Below the pieces are notes generated by a model. The model was not told where the DNA came from and did no database searches. It saw nothing but the letters and a program-made list of their open reading frames with translations. From Papio anubis (taxonomy: Eukaryota > Chordata > Mammalia > Primates > Cercopithecidae): DNA of 64,000 bases. The stretch is from the NCBI RefSeq assembly GCF_008728515.1, contig NC_044980.1:59331590-59395589 (forward strand). The letters run 5' to 3'. Numbering within the stretch: position 1 is the first letter of the stretch; every line of letters starts with the position of its first letter. The translations under genes were made by a program, and so were the position numbers. Shown here one piece after another: positions 48,166 to 59,923 of the stretch.

Positions 48166-50779
48166 AACTTCCTGAGTCATCTGTCCATTGGTTACCTGTG
48201 GATTGTCCTACAGCACTGTGAAAACTCCTCCAAGTGGTGCCAGCACACCGCCTTACACTTAATACTAGCCAATACATGTTTTTAAATTCTAATTCAGCTT
48301 TGTGTTTTGTCTGGGAAAAAAATGTCTTTTCTGCTGTTTCCTAGATAAGATATAATCTTGGGACTCACTCTTGTTGATGCCAGACTCAACAGCTCAGTCA
48401 TTTTGGTATCATTTTCTCATCTAGTGTCAGGCGTGGTTCAAACATCCCTGAAAGTACAGCAAAGTACAGGAACTGAAAGATATTGTGCATGGAAGAGAAG
48501 AACCTTTCTCTGCTTGCCTCTACCTTAACACGGCATAAAGCAAAACCAAGCTCTTTCACATTTCACATACGTAAGCACTTCATCAACGTTGAATGTATAT
48601 ACACAAATGGTCAGTCTTTCCTTGCCTTGCGCTTTAAACTATCTTGGATATGTGAAGATTAACATGCCCCTAGGAACATAAAAATAAAGTGGGATCTCAG
48701 AGTTGAAGTAGACAGGAGAGTGTATGTGTGAATGTGCTCACACACAAAGCAGATGGTATGTATACAAATGTGGGAAAACCACTCCAGACACAATTCCCTG
48801 GACATCACTGCGATTCTGCCACCTTCTGTCCCACTCCAGAAAGCAAAGTCATTAATTAAGCGCATTAGGAAAGCCAATAGACTGAATGGAAAATAGTTTG
48901 GGATAAAGATGCCAACCCCCTCATTAAAAGAAAAAAAAAAAAAATCTTTGATATTTGTGACCTGTACAATGCCAGAAACTAAAACTATCCAATAAATTGT
49001 TATTCCAAAAAGTACACTGAACATGGGGTAGCATCTAGTAAAGTGAATGTCTATAAACTTTTAAAGTCATTGTACAAGTTCATTCAAACGACTTTCAAAC
49101 GTGAAAAGTAAATGTAGCTTTTTTATTTTTCTAATCTTCACCCACCCTGACATATCTTAATGTCTTCAGTTTCAACCATTTCTTTTCAGTACAAATGGCC
49201 CTTTCAGGGAAATGCTGCCCCTCAGATGTTCCTCCCCAGCCTCCTCACCAAGATGGCAGCTCCACAGATATCCTGTGAGGAGACAGGTGTCAGACGTGAC
49301 ACGGCCTGTGGCTCTCTCACCAATGTGTTCCTTGCCTCATGTCACACTGCCACATCAGCAACTGGAGTCAATGGCTGATGAATTTTTTGTGGCTTCCTCA
49401 TGTTCCTTTCTCCTGACGTGGACCCACAGGGGCACTTCCCTCCGTGTAACTTCACGTCTTGCTTTAAAGTCTGCTCCCTCCACAGGCAGTCAGCCCCACA
49501 GATCCAGCTGTGTGGAGGGAGGGGATTAAGGAGAAAAAGACATGAAAATGAAGTTTTGAAAATATCAAGCTGATAGGGTGGGGTGTTTTGTTTTGTTTTG
49601 TTTTTCCTTTCTTCTCTCCAGTAAATTAAGCTCTCAGGCTGAGAGCCATTCTGTCATTATAGCCCCAGAAATGGAGGGACATGAGTGAGAATACCGCTTC
49701 AGGAAACGAGAGAATGGAGGAGAAGTTCTCACAAGCCAGGAGAAGTGACAATCTGGCCTCTTTCAGACACTAGGAGATTATGGAGAAGAGAAAAGGACAG
49801 ACGTAGAGAAAGCAAGACTTCAAGGATTTGTTGTCTGACTTCTGACTTCTAGGCTATCAAAGAAGAGCAAGCTAGACAGGCTGAAGAGAAAGCTGCAGAC
49901 TTTACTGAGCTACCTCAGGACCCTGCATCACACAATTCCAGGGGGGCACAACCATATGAATGGCCCTCTCAGCAGCTCCAGCCACTTCAGAGTAAACCTG
50001 GAAGGGTTATAAGGTCACATGGCATTGGGGCATTGCTGAGTCTTCCCGAGCTCCTGGGGATATGGAAAGTTTCTGTCACTCCGTGTGACATGTGGTAGGA
50101 CACAAAGGGGTTGACATTGCTGACTGGTAAGTTTCTCAGGCTCATCCTGCAGTGCGAGCCATGTCTACAGGGCAACTACCCAGAGTGAGAATCAAATGAA
50201 GTTCACAGCTATATGTCAGGGGGAATATGCCACATCCCTGACCACAGAAGTGGGTCTGAATCAATGGACAATACCTCAGAGAAGACAAGAGGATCTAGAC
50301 CACAAGGTCACCTGCTTCGTCAGTAAACTTCAGTAATGGGAGCCAGCAGGAGGAGCAGTGACAAGATGGATGGGTGCCATTATTTCGGCAGAAGCCAGAG
50401 AGCACAAAGATCCACTCACAGATCACAGTCCCCTCTCCTTCCCCGCCATTGCCTCAAGAACATGATAAGACCAGGACCCCAAGACCCACATTTGCCAGGG
50501 ACAAGGCATTGGGTGAAGAACTGTGAACGACAAAACACTTACTGGAAAGTCAAAGACTAAAAGGAAACCACTGAAATCAGAATAGAATGATAAATCCTTA
50601 CTTGCGGTTCTCCTGGCCCACAAGACCCAAGAGAGTAGGAGTGAGGGAGGGGATGCATATAAGAAAAATTAGATTAATTGTTGAAAAACAAAATAACCAC
50701 ATTTTATTTGCACTTTTGTTGACAGAATGAGTTAATATGCCATTCTGCTGTAATAGTTAATAGAAAGAGTTTTTACTCT
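48166..50779. other. Intergenic, mostly single copy
   Basis: An A run lies at 48929-48944 and a (TTTTG)n tract at 49585-49605. Frames at 48659-49024 (-), 49212-49529 (+) and 50336-50560 (+) have no splice, promoter or family support. Nothing else recognised. Confidence 0.4.
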
Positions 50780-50935
50780 ATTGATAATTCAGCAAATAGG
50801 TCTTTTAATAAATTGCTCAATCAGCTAATTGCTAGTCCATAAATCACTATTTGGCAAACTGGTGCTCTACAAATTGGTTTTCCAGCAAACAAATCTTTTG
50901 ATAAACTGCTTTTTAGTAAATTGATCTGTTTCAGC
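50780..50935. repeat. Degenerate repeats of an 'AAATTG/TTTT' motif
   Basis: Successive units such as 'tcttttaataaattgctc', 'ggcaaactggtgctctac', 'aaattggttttccagcaa', 'tcttttgataaactgctt' and 'tttagtaaattgatctgt' recur about every 18-25 nt. Looks like an ancient element with an internal tandem pattern; the family is unknown. Confidence 0.5.
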
Positions 50936-52236
50936 CTACAGCGAAGGAAATACACAGAATCGTCACTCCTATGATGTTTATTTTTACTCTGTATGGTCTT
51001 AGCAACTCAAATTTTGCACTAGTTGCAAGCACTTTAAAATATATTTATATTGATTTGATATCAGCATCTGCAGCTTCACTATTATGGTATAAACATAAAA
51101 GCTAATGAATTGTGCATGACTAGTCACAAATCTGGTGTCAGTGGCTCTCCAAATACAGTTCTAGTCTTTTCTAAATCTTCTAGGCGTGATCAGAATGTAA
51201 CGGAGGAAAGGGGGAAAATGGGGTTGGGAGGCAGGTGAGGCAAGAGGAATGAACGATACAAATAACCCTGAAGCAACCTGGGCTGACACTGTGAAAATTC
51301 ACAGATAAAGTACAAGTCTTTCTTACCTGGAGCTTGCCTGCCCTGTGCTGTCTTTGAGACAATCAGTTGTCTCTACTTCAAACCACTCTGTATTTCCACA
51401 AAATACAGAATTCTTTGTCCTGGCTAAACTTTGTTGGTGCACAGCATGCAACATTTTTTCTAAAGTCAACATACCGAAAGATGAGGCTTGTGCATCCCCA
51501 GGAGCATCTGTAGTAAGACATCCTTATAATCAAAATTACCCCCAATGTCATACTTCACAGTATCCCTGCCTCATTGGTTCGATTCTAGCTCTCTTTGCTC
51601 CAACTCAATGTATGCAAGTCTGCATCTTCCCAATCTCCCAGAATACCAACTCTCCCCAACTCCCCTACCCTGCCCCATTCACCCCTGCCACAGTATTGTC
51701 TCTTGTTATCAGTGTCCTGTCCTGACTACTCTCCCTGCTCAAGGCTCTCCAGTGTAACCTCCCCTCAATGACCTCAGCCCATACTGATATCTCAATTTCT
51801 TCTTTTTTTGAAACCCTATAAGCACTGCTTGCCTGTATCACACATTTTGGCTCTCAATACCATGTGTCTTATATTTACCTATACTATGTATTTGCCACTC
51901 CATAAGCTTCTTGAAGTGCCTTGTCTTAGTTCTGTGATGAGGACATCCATATGAACTCTACTAAAGGCTTATAGAATTTAAAGGAATTTTCAGCTGTAAC
52001 TTTGCTCTGATTTAGAAATAATTGTGCTTGCTCATATGCTCAAAATAGATACGATACCAAATCATTTAGTAGAAAGAATGCTTTCAAAAGGATTTTTGTA
52101 ATGACAGGAAAATATGGTATTCAGAAATGGAACTGAATTGGTTCTTTAAAAACAACTTTGGAACATAATATTCTTCTTACAAATTTGTTGATCACACAGA
52201 CCTAGAGTATATAGATATTTCCGGAAAAAATAAATG
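50936..52236. other. Intergenic, nothing recognised
   Basis: Overlapping short frames at 51345-51757 in two phases with no supporting signals; possible L2 scrap near 51880-51945 (weak). Confidence 0.4.
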
Positions 52237-52332
52237 AAGTGTTATAGAATACATTTAGGATCCAAATGAGATAAAGAGACATACCCGTAGACTTTTATCT
52301 CATTTGGATCCTAAATATATTCTATAACACTT
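52237..52332. repeat. Near-perfect inverted repeat, 39-bp arms, at an L1 insertion site
   Basis: Left arm 52237-52275 (AAGTGTTATAGAATACATTT...) and right arm 52294-52332 are reverse complements with one mismatch, separated by 18 nt. The outer end of the right arm is also the target-site duplication of the adjacent L1. Confidence 0.96.
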
Positions 52333-52606
52333 TCTTTTTTATATGTGTTAAGTTCTGATTTTCTTTTTTATTATTATTATTATTATTATACTTTAAGTTC
52401 TAGAGTACATGTGCATAACGTGCAGGTTTGTTACATATGTATACTTGTGCCATGTTGGTGTGCTGCACCCATCAACTCGTCAGCACCCATCAACTCGTCA
52501 TTTACATCAGGTATAACTCCCAATGCAATTCCTCCCCCCTCCCCCCTCCCCATGAGAGGCCCCGGTGTGTGATGTTCCCCTTCCCGAGTCCAAGTGATCT
52601 CATTGT

Positions 52607-55600
52607 TCAGTTCCCACCTATGAGTGAGAACATGCAGTGTTTGGTTTTCTGTTCTTGTGATAGTTTGCTGAGAATGATGGTTTCCAGCTGCATCCATGTC
52701 CCTACAAAGGACACAAACTCATCCTTTTTTATGGCTGCATAGTATTCCATGGTGTATATGTGCCACATTTTCTTAATCCAGTCTGTCACTGATGGACATT
52801 TGGGTTGATTCCAAGTCTTTGCTATTGTGAATAGTGCTGCAATAAACATACATGTGCATGTGTCTTTGTAGCAGCATGATTTATAATCTTTTGGGTATAT
52901 ACCCATTAATGGGATGGCTGGGTCATATGATACTTCTAGTTCTATATCCCTGAGGAATCGCCATTCTGTTTTCCACAATGGTTGAACCAGTTTACAATCC
53001 CACCGACAGTGTAAAAGTGTTCCTATTTCTCCACATCCTCTCCAGCACCTGTTGTTTCCTGACTTTTTAATGATTGCCATTCTAACTGAGATGGTATCTC
53101 ATTGTGGTTTTGATTTGCATTTCTCTGATGGCCAGTGATGATGAGCATTTTTTCATGTGTCTGTCGGCTGTATGCATGTCTTCTTTTGAGAAATGTCTGT
53201 TCATATCCTTTGCCTGCTTTTTGATGGGGTTGTTTGTTTTTTTCTTGTAAATTTGTTTGAGTTCTTTGTAGGTTCTGGATATTAGCCCTTTGACAGATGA
53301 GTAGATCGCAAAAATTTTCTCCCATTCTGTAGGTTGCCTGTTCACTCTAATGGTAGTTTCCTTTGCTGTGCAGAAGCTCTTTAGTTTAATCAGATCCCAT
53401 TTGTCAATTTTGGCTTTTGTTGCCATTGCTTTTGGTGTTTTAGACAAGTAGTCCTTGCCCATGCCTATGTCCTGAATGGTATTACTTAGGTTTTCTTCCA
53501 GAGTTTTTATGGTATTAGGTCTAACATTTAAGTCTCTAATCCATCTTGAATTAATTTTTGTATAAGGAGTAAGGAAAGGATCCAGTTTCAGCTTTCTACT
53601 TATGGCTAGCCAATTTTCCCAGCACCATTTATTAAATAGGGAATCCTTTCCCCATTTCTTGTTTCTCTCAGGTTTGTCAAAGATCAGATGGCTGTAGATG
53701 TGTGGTATTATTTCTGAGGACTCTGTTCTGTTCCATTGGTCTATATCTCTGTTTTGGTACCAGTACCATGCTGTTTTGGTTACTGTAGCCTTGTAGTATA
53801 GTTTGAAGTCAGGTAGCGTGATGCCTCCAGCTTTGTTCTTTTGACTTAGGATTGTCTTGGAGATGCGGGCTCTTTTTTGGTTCCATATGAACTTTAAAGC
53901 AGTTTTTTCCAATTCTGTGAAGAAACTCATTGGTAGCTTGATGGGGATGGCATTGAATCTATAAATTACCTTGGGCAGTATGGCCATTTTCACGATATTG
54001 ATTCTTCCTATCCATGAGCATGGTATGTTCTTCCATTTGTTTGTGTCCTCTTTTATTTCACTGAGCAGTGGTTTGTAGTTCTCCTTGAAGAGGTCCTTTA
54101 CATCCCTTGTAAGTTAGATTCCTAGGTATTTTATTCTCTTTGAAGCAATTGTGAATGGAAGTTCATTCATGATTTGGCTCTCTGTTTGTCTGTTACTGGT
54201 GTATAAGAATGCTTGTGATTTTTGCACATTAATTTTGTATCCTGAGACTTTGCTGAAGTTGCTTATCAGCTTAAGGAGATTTTGGGCTGAGACAATGGGG
54301 TTTTCTAAATATACAATCATGTCATNNNNNNNNNNNNNNNNNNNNNNNNNNNNNNNNNNNNNNNNNNNNNNNNNNNNNNNNNNNNNNNNNNNNNNNNNNN
54401 NNNNNNNNNNNNNNNNNNNNNNNNNCTGCAAACAGGGACAATTTGACTTCTTCTTTTCCTAACTGAATACCCCTGATTTCTTTCTCTTGCCTAATTGCCC
54501 TAGCCAGAACTTCCAACACTATGTTGAATAGGAGTGGTGAGAGAGGGCATCCCTGTCTTGTGCCAGTTTTCAAAGGGAATTTTTCCAGTTTTTGCCCATT
54601 CAGTATGATATTGGCTGTGGGTTTGTCATAAATAGCTCTTATTATTTTGAGGTACGTTCCATCAATACCGAATTTATTGAGCGTTTTTAGCATGAAGGGC
54701 TGTTGAATTTTGTCAAAAGCCTTTTCTGCATCTATTGAGATAATCATGTGGTTCTTGTCTTTGGTTCTGTTTATATGCTGGATTATGTTTATTGATTTGC
54801 GAATGTTGAACCAGCCTTGCATCCCAGGGATGAAGCCCACTTGATCATGGTGGATAAGCTTTTTGATGTGTTGTTGAATCCGGTTTGCCAGTATTTTATT
54901 GAGGATTTTTGCATCGATGTTCATCAGGGATATTGGTCTAAAATTCTCTTTTTTTGTTGTGTCTCTGCCAGGCTTTGGTATCAGGATGATGTTGGCCTCA
55001 TAAAATGAGTTAGGGAGGATTCCCTCTTTTTCTATTGATTGGAATAGTTTCAGAAGGAATGGTACCAACTCCTCCTTGTACCTCTGGTAGAATTCAGCTG
55101 TGAATCCATCTGGTCCTGGACTTTTTTTGGTTGGTAGGCTATTAATTATTGCCTCAATTTCAGAGCCTACTATTGGTCTATTCAGGGATTCAACTTCTTC
55201 CTGGTTTAGTCTTGGAAGAGTGTAAGTGTCCAGGAAATTATCCATTTCTTCTAGGTTTTCCAGTTTATTTGCGTAGAGGTGTTTATAGTATTCTCTGATG
55301 GTAGTTTGTATTTCTGTGGGGTCGGTGGTGATATCCCCTTTATCATTTTTAATTGCGTCGATTTGATTCTTCTCTCTTTTCTTCTTTATTAGTCTTGCTA
55401 GTGGTCTGTCAATTTTGTTGATCTTTTCAAAAAACCAACTCCTGGATTCATTGATTTTTTGGAGGGTTTTTTGTGTCTCTATCTCCTTCAGTTCTGCTCT
55501 GATCTTAGTTATTTCTTGCCTTCTGCTAGCTTTGGAATGTGTTTGCTCTTGCTTCTCTAGTTCTTTTAATTGCGATGTTAGAGTGTCAATTTTTGATCTT

Positions 55601-56529
55601 TCCTGCTTTCTCTTGTGGGCATTTAGTGCTATAAATTTCCCTCTACACACTGCTTTAAATGTGTCCCAGAGATTCTGGTATGTTGTATCTTTGTTCTCAT
55701 TGGTTTCAAAGAACATCTTTATTTCTGCCTTCATTTCGTGATGTACCCAGTAGTCATTCAGGAGCAGGTTGTTCAGTTTCCATGTAGTTGAGCGGTTTTG
55801 ATTGAGTTTCTTAGTCCTGAGTTCTAGTTTGATTGCACTGTGGTCTGAGAGACAGTTTGTAATAATTTCTGTTCTTGTACATTTGCTGAGGAGTGCTTTA
55901 CTTCCAATTACGTGGTCAATTTTGGAATAAGTACGATGTGGTGCTGAGAAGAATGTATATTCTGTTGATTTGGGGTGGAGAGTTCTATAGATGTCTATTA
56001 GGTCTGCTTGCTGCAGAGATGAGTTCAATTCCTGGACATCCTTGTTAACTTTCTGTCTCGTTGATCTGTCTAATGTTGACAGTGGGGTGTTGAAGTCTCC
56101 CATTATTATTGTATGGGAGTCTAAGTCTCTTTGTAAGTCTCTAAGGACTTGCTTTATGAATCTGGGTGCTCCTGTATTGGGTGCATATATATTTAGGATA
56201 GTTAGCTCTTCCTGTTGAATTGATCCCTTGACCATTATGTAATGGCCTTCTTTGTCTCTTTTGATCTTTGATGGTTTAAAGTCTGTTTTATCAGAGACTA
56301 GGATTGCAACCCCTGCTTTTTTTTGTTCTCCATTTGCTTGGTAAATCTTCCTCCATCCCTTTATTTTGAGCCTATGTATGTCTCTGCATGTGAGATGGGT
56401 CTCCTGAATACAGCAGACTGATGGGTCTTGACTCTTTATCCAGTTTGCCAGTCTGTGTCTCTTAATTGGAGCATTTAGTCCATTTACATTTAAGGTTAAG
56501 ATTGTTATGTGTGAACTTGATCCTGCCAT
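52607..56529 (-). pseudogene. L1 ORF2 (endonuclease/reverse transcriptase), broken
   Basis: Encodes the L1 endonuclease and reverse transcriptase needed for target-primed reverse transcription. The start Met at 56529 leads into the endonuclease domain with visible catalytic positions Asn14, Glu43 (QETHL), the GDFN motif, and the SDH histidine. The RT domain follows (PLSPLLFN motif), and the FADD catalytic box falls exactly at the N gap. Downstream, the frame is closed by an in-frame TAA at about 54112-54114 (ancestral Gln codon), reopens for 303 codons (53993-53082), and is shifted by an apparent 4-bp deletion near 53088 relative to the sister copy at 31680. The carboxy end (to 52607) reads in another frame. 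Not capable of making full ORF2. Confidence 0.92.
54326..54425. other. Assembly gap of exactly 100 N
   Basis: One hundred Ns, the conventional placeholder for a gap of unknown size. The bases on the two sides are adjacent in L1 sequence, so little or nothing may be missing. Confidence 0.98.
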
Positions 56530-56592
56530 TATGATATTAACTGGTTATTTTGCTCGTTAGTTGATGCAGTTTCTTCCTAGCCTCGATGGTCT

Positions 56593-57610
56593 TTACATTT
56601 TGGCATGTTTTTGCAATGGCTGGTACCGGTTGTTCCTTTCCATGTTGAGTGCTTCCTTCAGGGTCTCTTGTAAGGCAGGCCTAGTGGTGACAAAATCTCT
56701 AAGCATTTGCTTATCTGTAAAGGATTTTATTTCTCCTTCACTTATGAAACTTAGTTTGGCTGGATATGAAATTCTGGGTTTAAAATTCTTTTCTTTAAGA
56801 ATGTTGAATATTGGCCCCCACTGTCTTCTGGCTTGTAGAGTTTCTGCCAAGAGATCTGCTGTTAGTCTGATGGGCTTCCCTTTGTGGGTAACCCGACCTT
56901 TCTCTCTGGCTGCCCTTAAGATTTTTTTCCTTCATTTCAACTTTGGTGAATCTGGCAATTATGTGTCTTGGAGTTGCTCTTCTCAAGGAGTATCTTTGTG
57001 GTGTTCTCTGTATTTCCTGAATTTGAATGTTGGCCTGCCCTACTAGGTTGGGGAAGTTCTCCTGGATGATATCCTGAAGAGTGTTTTCCAACTTGGTTCC
57101 ATTTTCCCCCTCACTTTCAGGCACCCCAATCAGACGTAGATTTGGTCTTTTTACATAATCCCATACTTCTTGCAGGCTTTGTTCATTTCTTTTTCTTCTT
57201 TTTTCTTTTGGTTTCTCTTCTCGCTTCATTTCATTCATTTGATCCTCAATCGCTGATACTCTTTCTTCCAGTTGATCGAGTCGGTTACTGAAGCTTGTGC
57301 ATTTGTCACGTATTTCTCGTGTCATGGTTTTCATCTCTGTCAGTTCGTTTATGGCCTTCTCTGCATTAATTATTCTAGTTATCAATTCTTCCACTCTTTT
57401 TTCAAGATTTTTAGTTTCTTTGCGCTGGGTACGTAATTCCTCCTTTAGGTCTGAGAAGTTTTATGGACTGGAGGCTTCTTCTCTCATCTCGTCAAAGTCA
57501 TTCTCCATCCAGCTTTGATCTGTTGCTGGCGATGAGCTGCGTTCCTTTGCAGGGGGAGATGCGCTCTTATTTTTTGAATTTCCAGCTTTTCTGCCCTGCT
57601 TTTTCCCCAT
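56593..57610 (-). pseudogene. L1 ORF1 (RNA-binding chaperone), broken by frameshifts
   Basis: L1 ORF1 encodes the trimeric RNA-binding protein of the L1 particle. The start codon lies at 57608-57610 (MGKKQ-like opening). The coiled-coil region is visible at 57394 onward (ITRIINAEKAINELTEM, LDQLEERVSAIEDQ), then the RNA-recognition segment (WDYVKRPNLRLIGVPE) and the carboxy domain, where the frame shifts near 56930 in an A run. The last segment (MAETLQARRQWGPIFNI ... to 56593) continues in another frame. At least one further frameshift lies between the start and 57394. Not functional. Confidence 0.9.
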
Positions 57611-58648
57611 CTTTGTGGTGTTATCTGCCTCTGGTCTTTGATGATGGTGACATACTGATGGGGTTTTTTGTGTGGGTGTCCTTCTGTTTGTTAGTTTTCC
57701 TTCTAACAGTCAGGACCCTCAGCTGTAGGTCTGTTGGAGATTGCTTGAGGTCCACTCTAGACCCTGTTTGCCTGGGTATCAGCAGCAGAGGCTGCAGAAG
57801 ATAGAATATTGCTGAACAGTGAGTGTACCTGTCTGATTCTTGCTTTGGAAGCTTCCTCTCAGGGGTGTACTCCACCATGTGAGGTGTGGGGTGTCGGTCT
57901 GCCCCTAGTGGGGGATGTCTCCCAGTTAGGCTACTCAGGGGTCAGGGACCCACTTGAGCAGGCAGTCTGTCCCTTCTCAGATCTCAACCTCCGTGTTGGG
58001 AGATCCACCGCTCTCTTCAAAGCTGTCAGACAGAGTCATTTGCATCTGCAGAGGTTTCAGCTGCTTTTTTGTTGTTGTTGTTGTTGTTTAGCTGTGCCCT
58101 GTCCCCAGAGGTGGAGTCTACAGAGACAGGCAGGACTCCTTGAGCTGCTGTGAGCTCCACCCAGTTCGAGCTTCCCAGCCACTTTGTTTACCTACTTAAG
58201 CCTCAGCAATGGCAGGCGCCCCTCCCTCAGCCTCGCTGCTGCCTTGCCGGTAGATTGCAGACTGCTGTGCTAGCAATGAGGGAGGCTCCGTGGGCGTGGG
58301 ACCCTCCCGGCCAGGTGTGGGATATAATCTCTTGGTTTGCCTGTTTGCTAAGATCCTTGTTAAAGCGCAGTATTGGGGTGGGAGTTACCCGATTTTCCAG
58401 GTGTTGTGTGTCTCAGTTCCCCTGGCTAGGAAAAGGGATTCCCTTCCCCCTTGCGCTTCCCAGATGAGGCGATGCCTCGCCCTGCTTCAGCTCTTGCTGG
58501 ACGGGCTGCAGCAGCTGACCAGCACCGATTGTCCCGCACTCCCTAGTGAGATGAACCCAGTACCTCAGTTGAAAATGCAGAAATCACCTGTCTTCTGTGT
58601 TGCTCGCACTGGGAGTTGGAGACTGGAGCTGTTCCTATTCGGCCATCT
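57611..58648 (-). promoter_or_regulatory. L1 5' UTR with internal sense and antisense promoter region
   Basis: GC-richer block with L1 5' UTR landmarks; it starts (on the minus strand) at the sequence aagatggccgaataggaac. L1PA 5' UTRs carry a sense promoter at the start, including a YY1 site (the AAGATGGC core is present), and an antisense promoter a few hundred bases in. Activity of this copy is unknown. Confidence 0.75.
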
Positions 58649-58781
58649 TCTATAACACTTTTTATTTCAACTAAAAAGAAGAAAAACTTATAAAATGCGA
58701 AGGCAGAAAATAAAGAAATGATCTTCATGTCACAGTAGGTCGGTCACAAATTGAATATTGGGTGTTTTTAAAGAATGAATA

Positions 58782-59068
58782 TGGCCAGGTGCAATAGCTC
58801 ACTCCTATAATCCTAGCACTTTGGGAGGCTGAGGTGGGAGAATTGCTTGAGCCCAGAAGTTTGAGAGCAGTCTGGGCAACATAGTGAGACCTCATTTCTA
58901 CAAAATATTATTAGCCTGGTGTGGTGGCACGCACCTGTGGTTCCAGCTACTCAGGAAGCTGAAGATGGAGGATCGCTTGAGCCTGGGAGGTCAAGGCTGC
59001 AGTGAGCTGTGATCACACTACTGCATGTTAGCCTGGATAACAGATTGAGACCCTGTATGAAAAAAAAA
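58782..59068 (+). mobile_element. Alu SINE (AluJ-like), full length
   Basis: Sense Alu with the AluJ right-arm signature (GAGGTCAAGGCTGCAGTGAG) and a short A tail. Target-site copies aagaatgaata and aagagtgaata, slightly diverged. Confidence 0.9.
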
Positions 59069-59592
59069 GAGTGAATACAATATTGGAGAAGAACGAAAAA
59101 GCACATAAACTGATAAATAGGTATCTGAAAGCAAAATAACTTTTGACAAAATGTTCATATACAAGTCTATCTTCAAATCAAGTTTCTTAAAATTTCCTAA
59201 AACAATCTTAACATCAATTTGTTAATGTAGTTTATGTATATCTCAAAAGTACAAGTATTAAATACTTGTGAGCATTATGATACATTCCTTTTGCTCTACT
59301 GTGATTGGTTATTCCTTAAGGTATTGAATTTTCATTTGGAAATGTCAGCTAGAAGTATGAAGATATTGGAATGAAAAGGCAGAAGAAATAAAGGCTAAGA
59401 AAAAAGAAAAAGAAAGAATTCTATTTTCTTTTACAAAATAAAGAATTCTGTAAACAAAATTCTTGTAAACAAAATTTTATAAACAAAAACAAAAGCATTT
59501 TGTAAACATAATGCTATCTATATAACTGCTATGAATGTTTTTGATGTGTATGTATCTAAATGTTAGCAGCATACATTTAAAAACATAGTGAC
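59069..59592. other. AT-rich spacer with 'TGTAAACAAAAT' repeats
   Basis: At 59440-59515 a short motif (ttgtaaacaaaat-like) recurs four times with variation. Nothing else recognised. Confidence 0.5.
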
Positions 59593-59872
59593 AGGCTGGG
59601 CAGTGGCTCACGCCTGTAATCCCAGCACTTTGGGAGGCAGAGGTGGGCGGATCACAACGTCAGGAGATCAAGACCATACTGGCTAACAGGGTGAAACCCC
59701 GTCTCTACTACATATACAAAAAATTAGCCGGACGTGGTGGTGGGCACCTGTAGTCCCAGCTACACAGGAGGCTGAGGCAGGACAGTGGCATGAACCTGGG
59801 AGGCAGAGCTTGCAGTGAGCCGAGATCACGTCACTGCACTCCAGCCTGGGGGACAGAGCGAGCCTCCACCTC

Positions 59873-59889
<17 letters not shown>
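59593..59889 (+). mobile_element. AluY SINE, full length
   Basis: Carries AluY-type features: 'aggagatcaagaccatactg', 'gctaacagggtgaaaccccg' and 'ggcagagcttgcagtgagcc'. The A tail runs into a (TA)n microsatellite at 59889-59923. Target-site copies catagtgaca and tatagtgaca. Confidence 0.92.
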
Positions 59890-59905
<16 letters not shown>

Positions 59906-59923
59906 TATATTTTTATATATAGT
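59889..59923. repeat. (TA)n microsatellite grown from an Alu tail
   Basis: About 12 TA units followed by TTTTATATATA, directly after the AluY poly-A. Confidence 0.93.

Larger units (their letters stand above)
52334..58648 (-). mobile_element. Nearly full-length LINE-1 (L1PA4-like), antisense, inactive
   Basis: The 3' end lies at the left (52365 onward, with 'cacgttatgcacatgtactc' when read on the L1 strand and duplicated 'gagttgatgggtgc' units), ORF2 occupies 52607-56529, ORF1 56593-57610 and the 5' UTR 57611-58648, ending at the L1 start (aagatggccgaataggaac). Target-site duplication tctataacacttt at 52321-52333 and 58649-58661. The copy lacks only the first few 5' bases. Both ORFs are broken. 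The 3' UTR holds a G-rich tract (C-rich on this strand, 52531-52551) that can form a G-quadruplex. The element contains the 100-N gap. Confidence 0.95.

Noticed and set aside
49160..49529. Overlapping + strand frames of 72 and 105 codons considered as a small gene
   Set aside because: Two phases overlap, no Kozak-like or splice context, and no recognisable family.
54114..56529. 735-codon and 105-codon minus-strand frames running into X residues
   Set aside because: Both are L1 ORF2 read through the N gap; the X stretch is not real coding sequence.
56561..57046. 161-codon + strand frame
   Set aside because: Antisense shadow of L1 ORF1 and the inter-ORF region.
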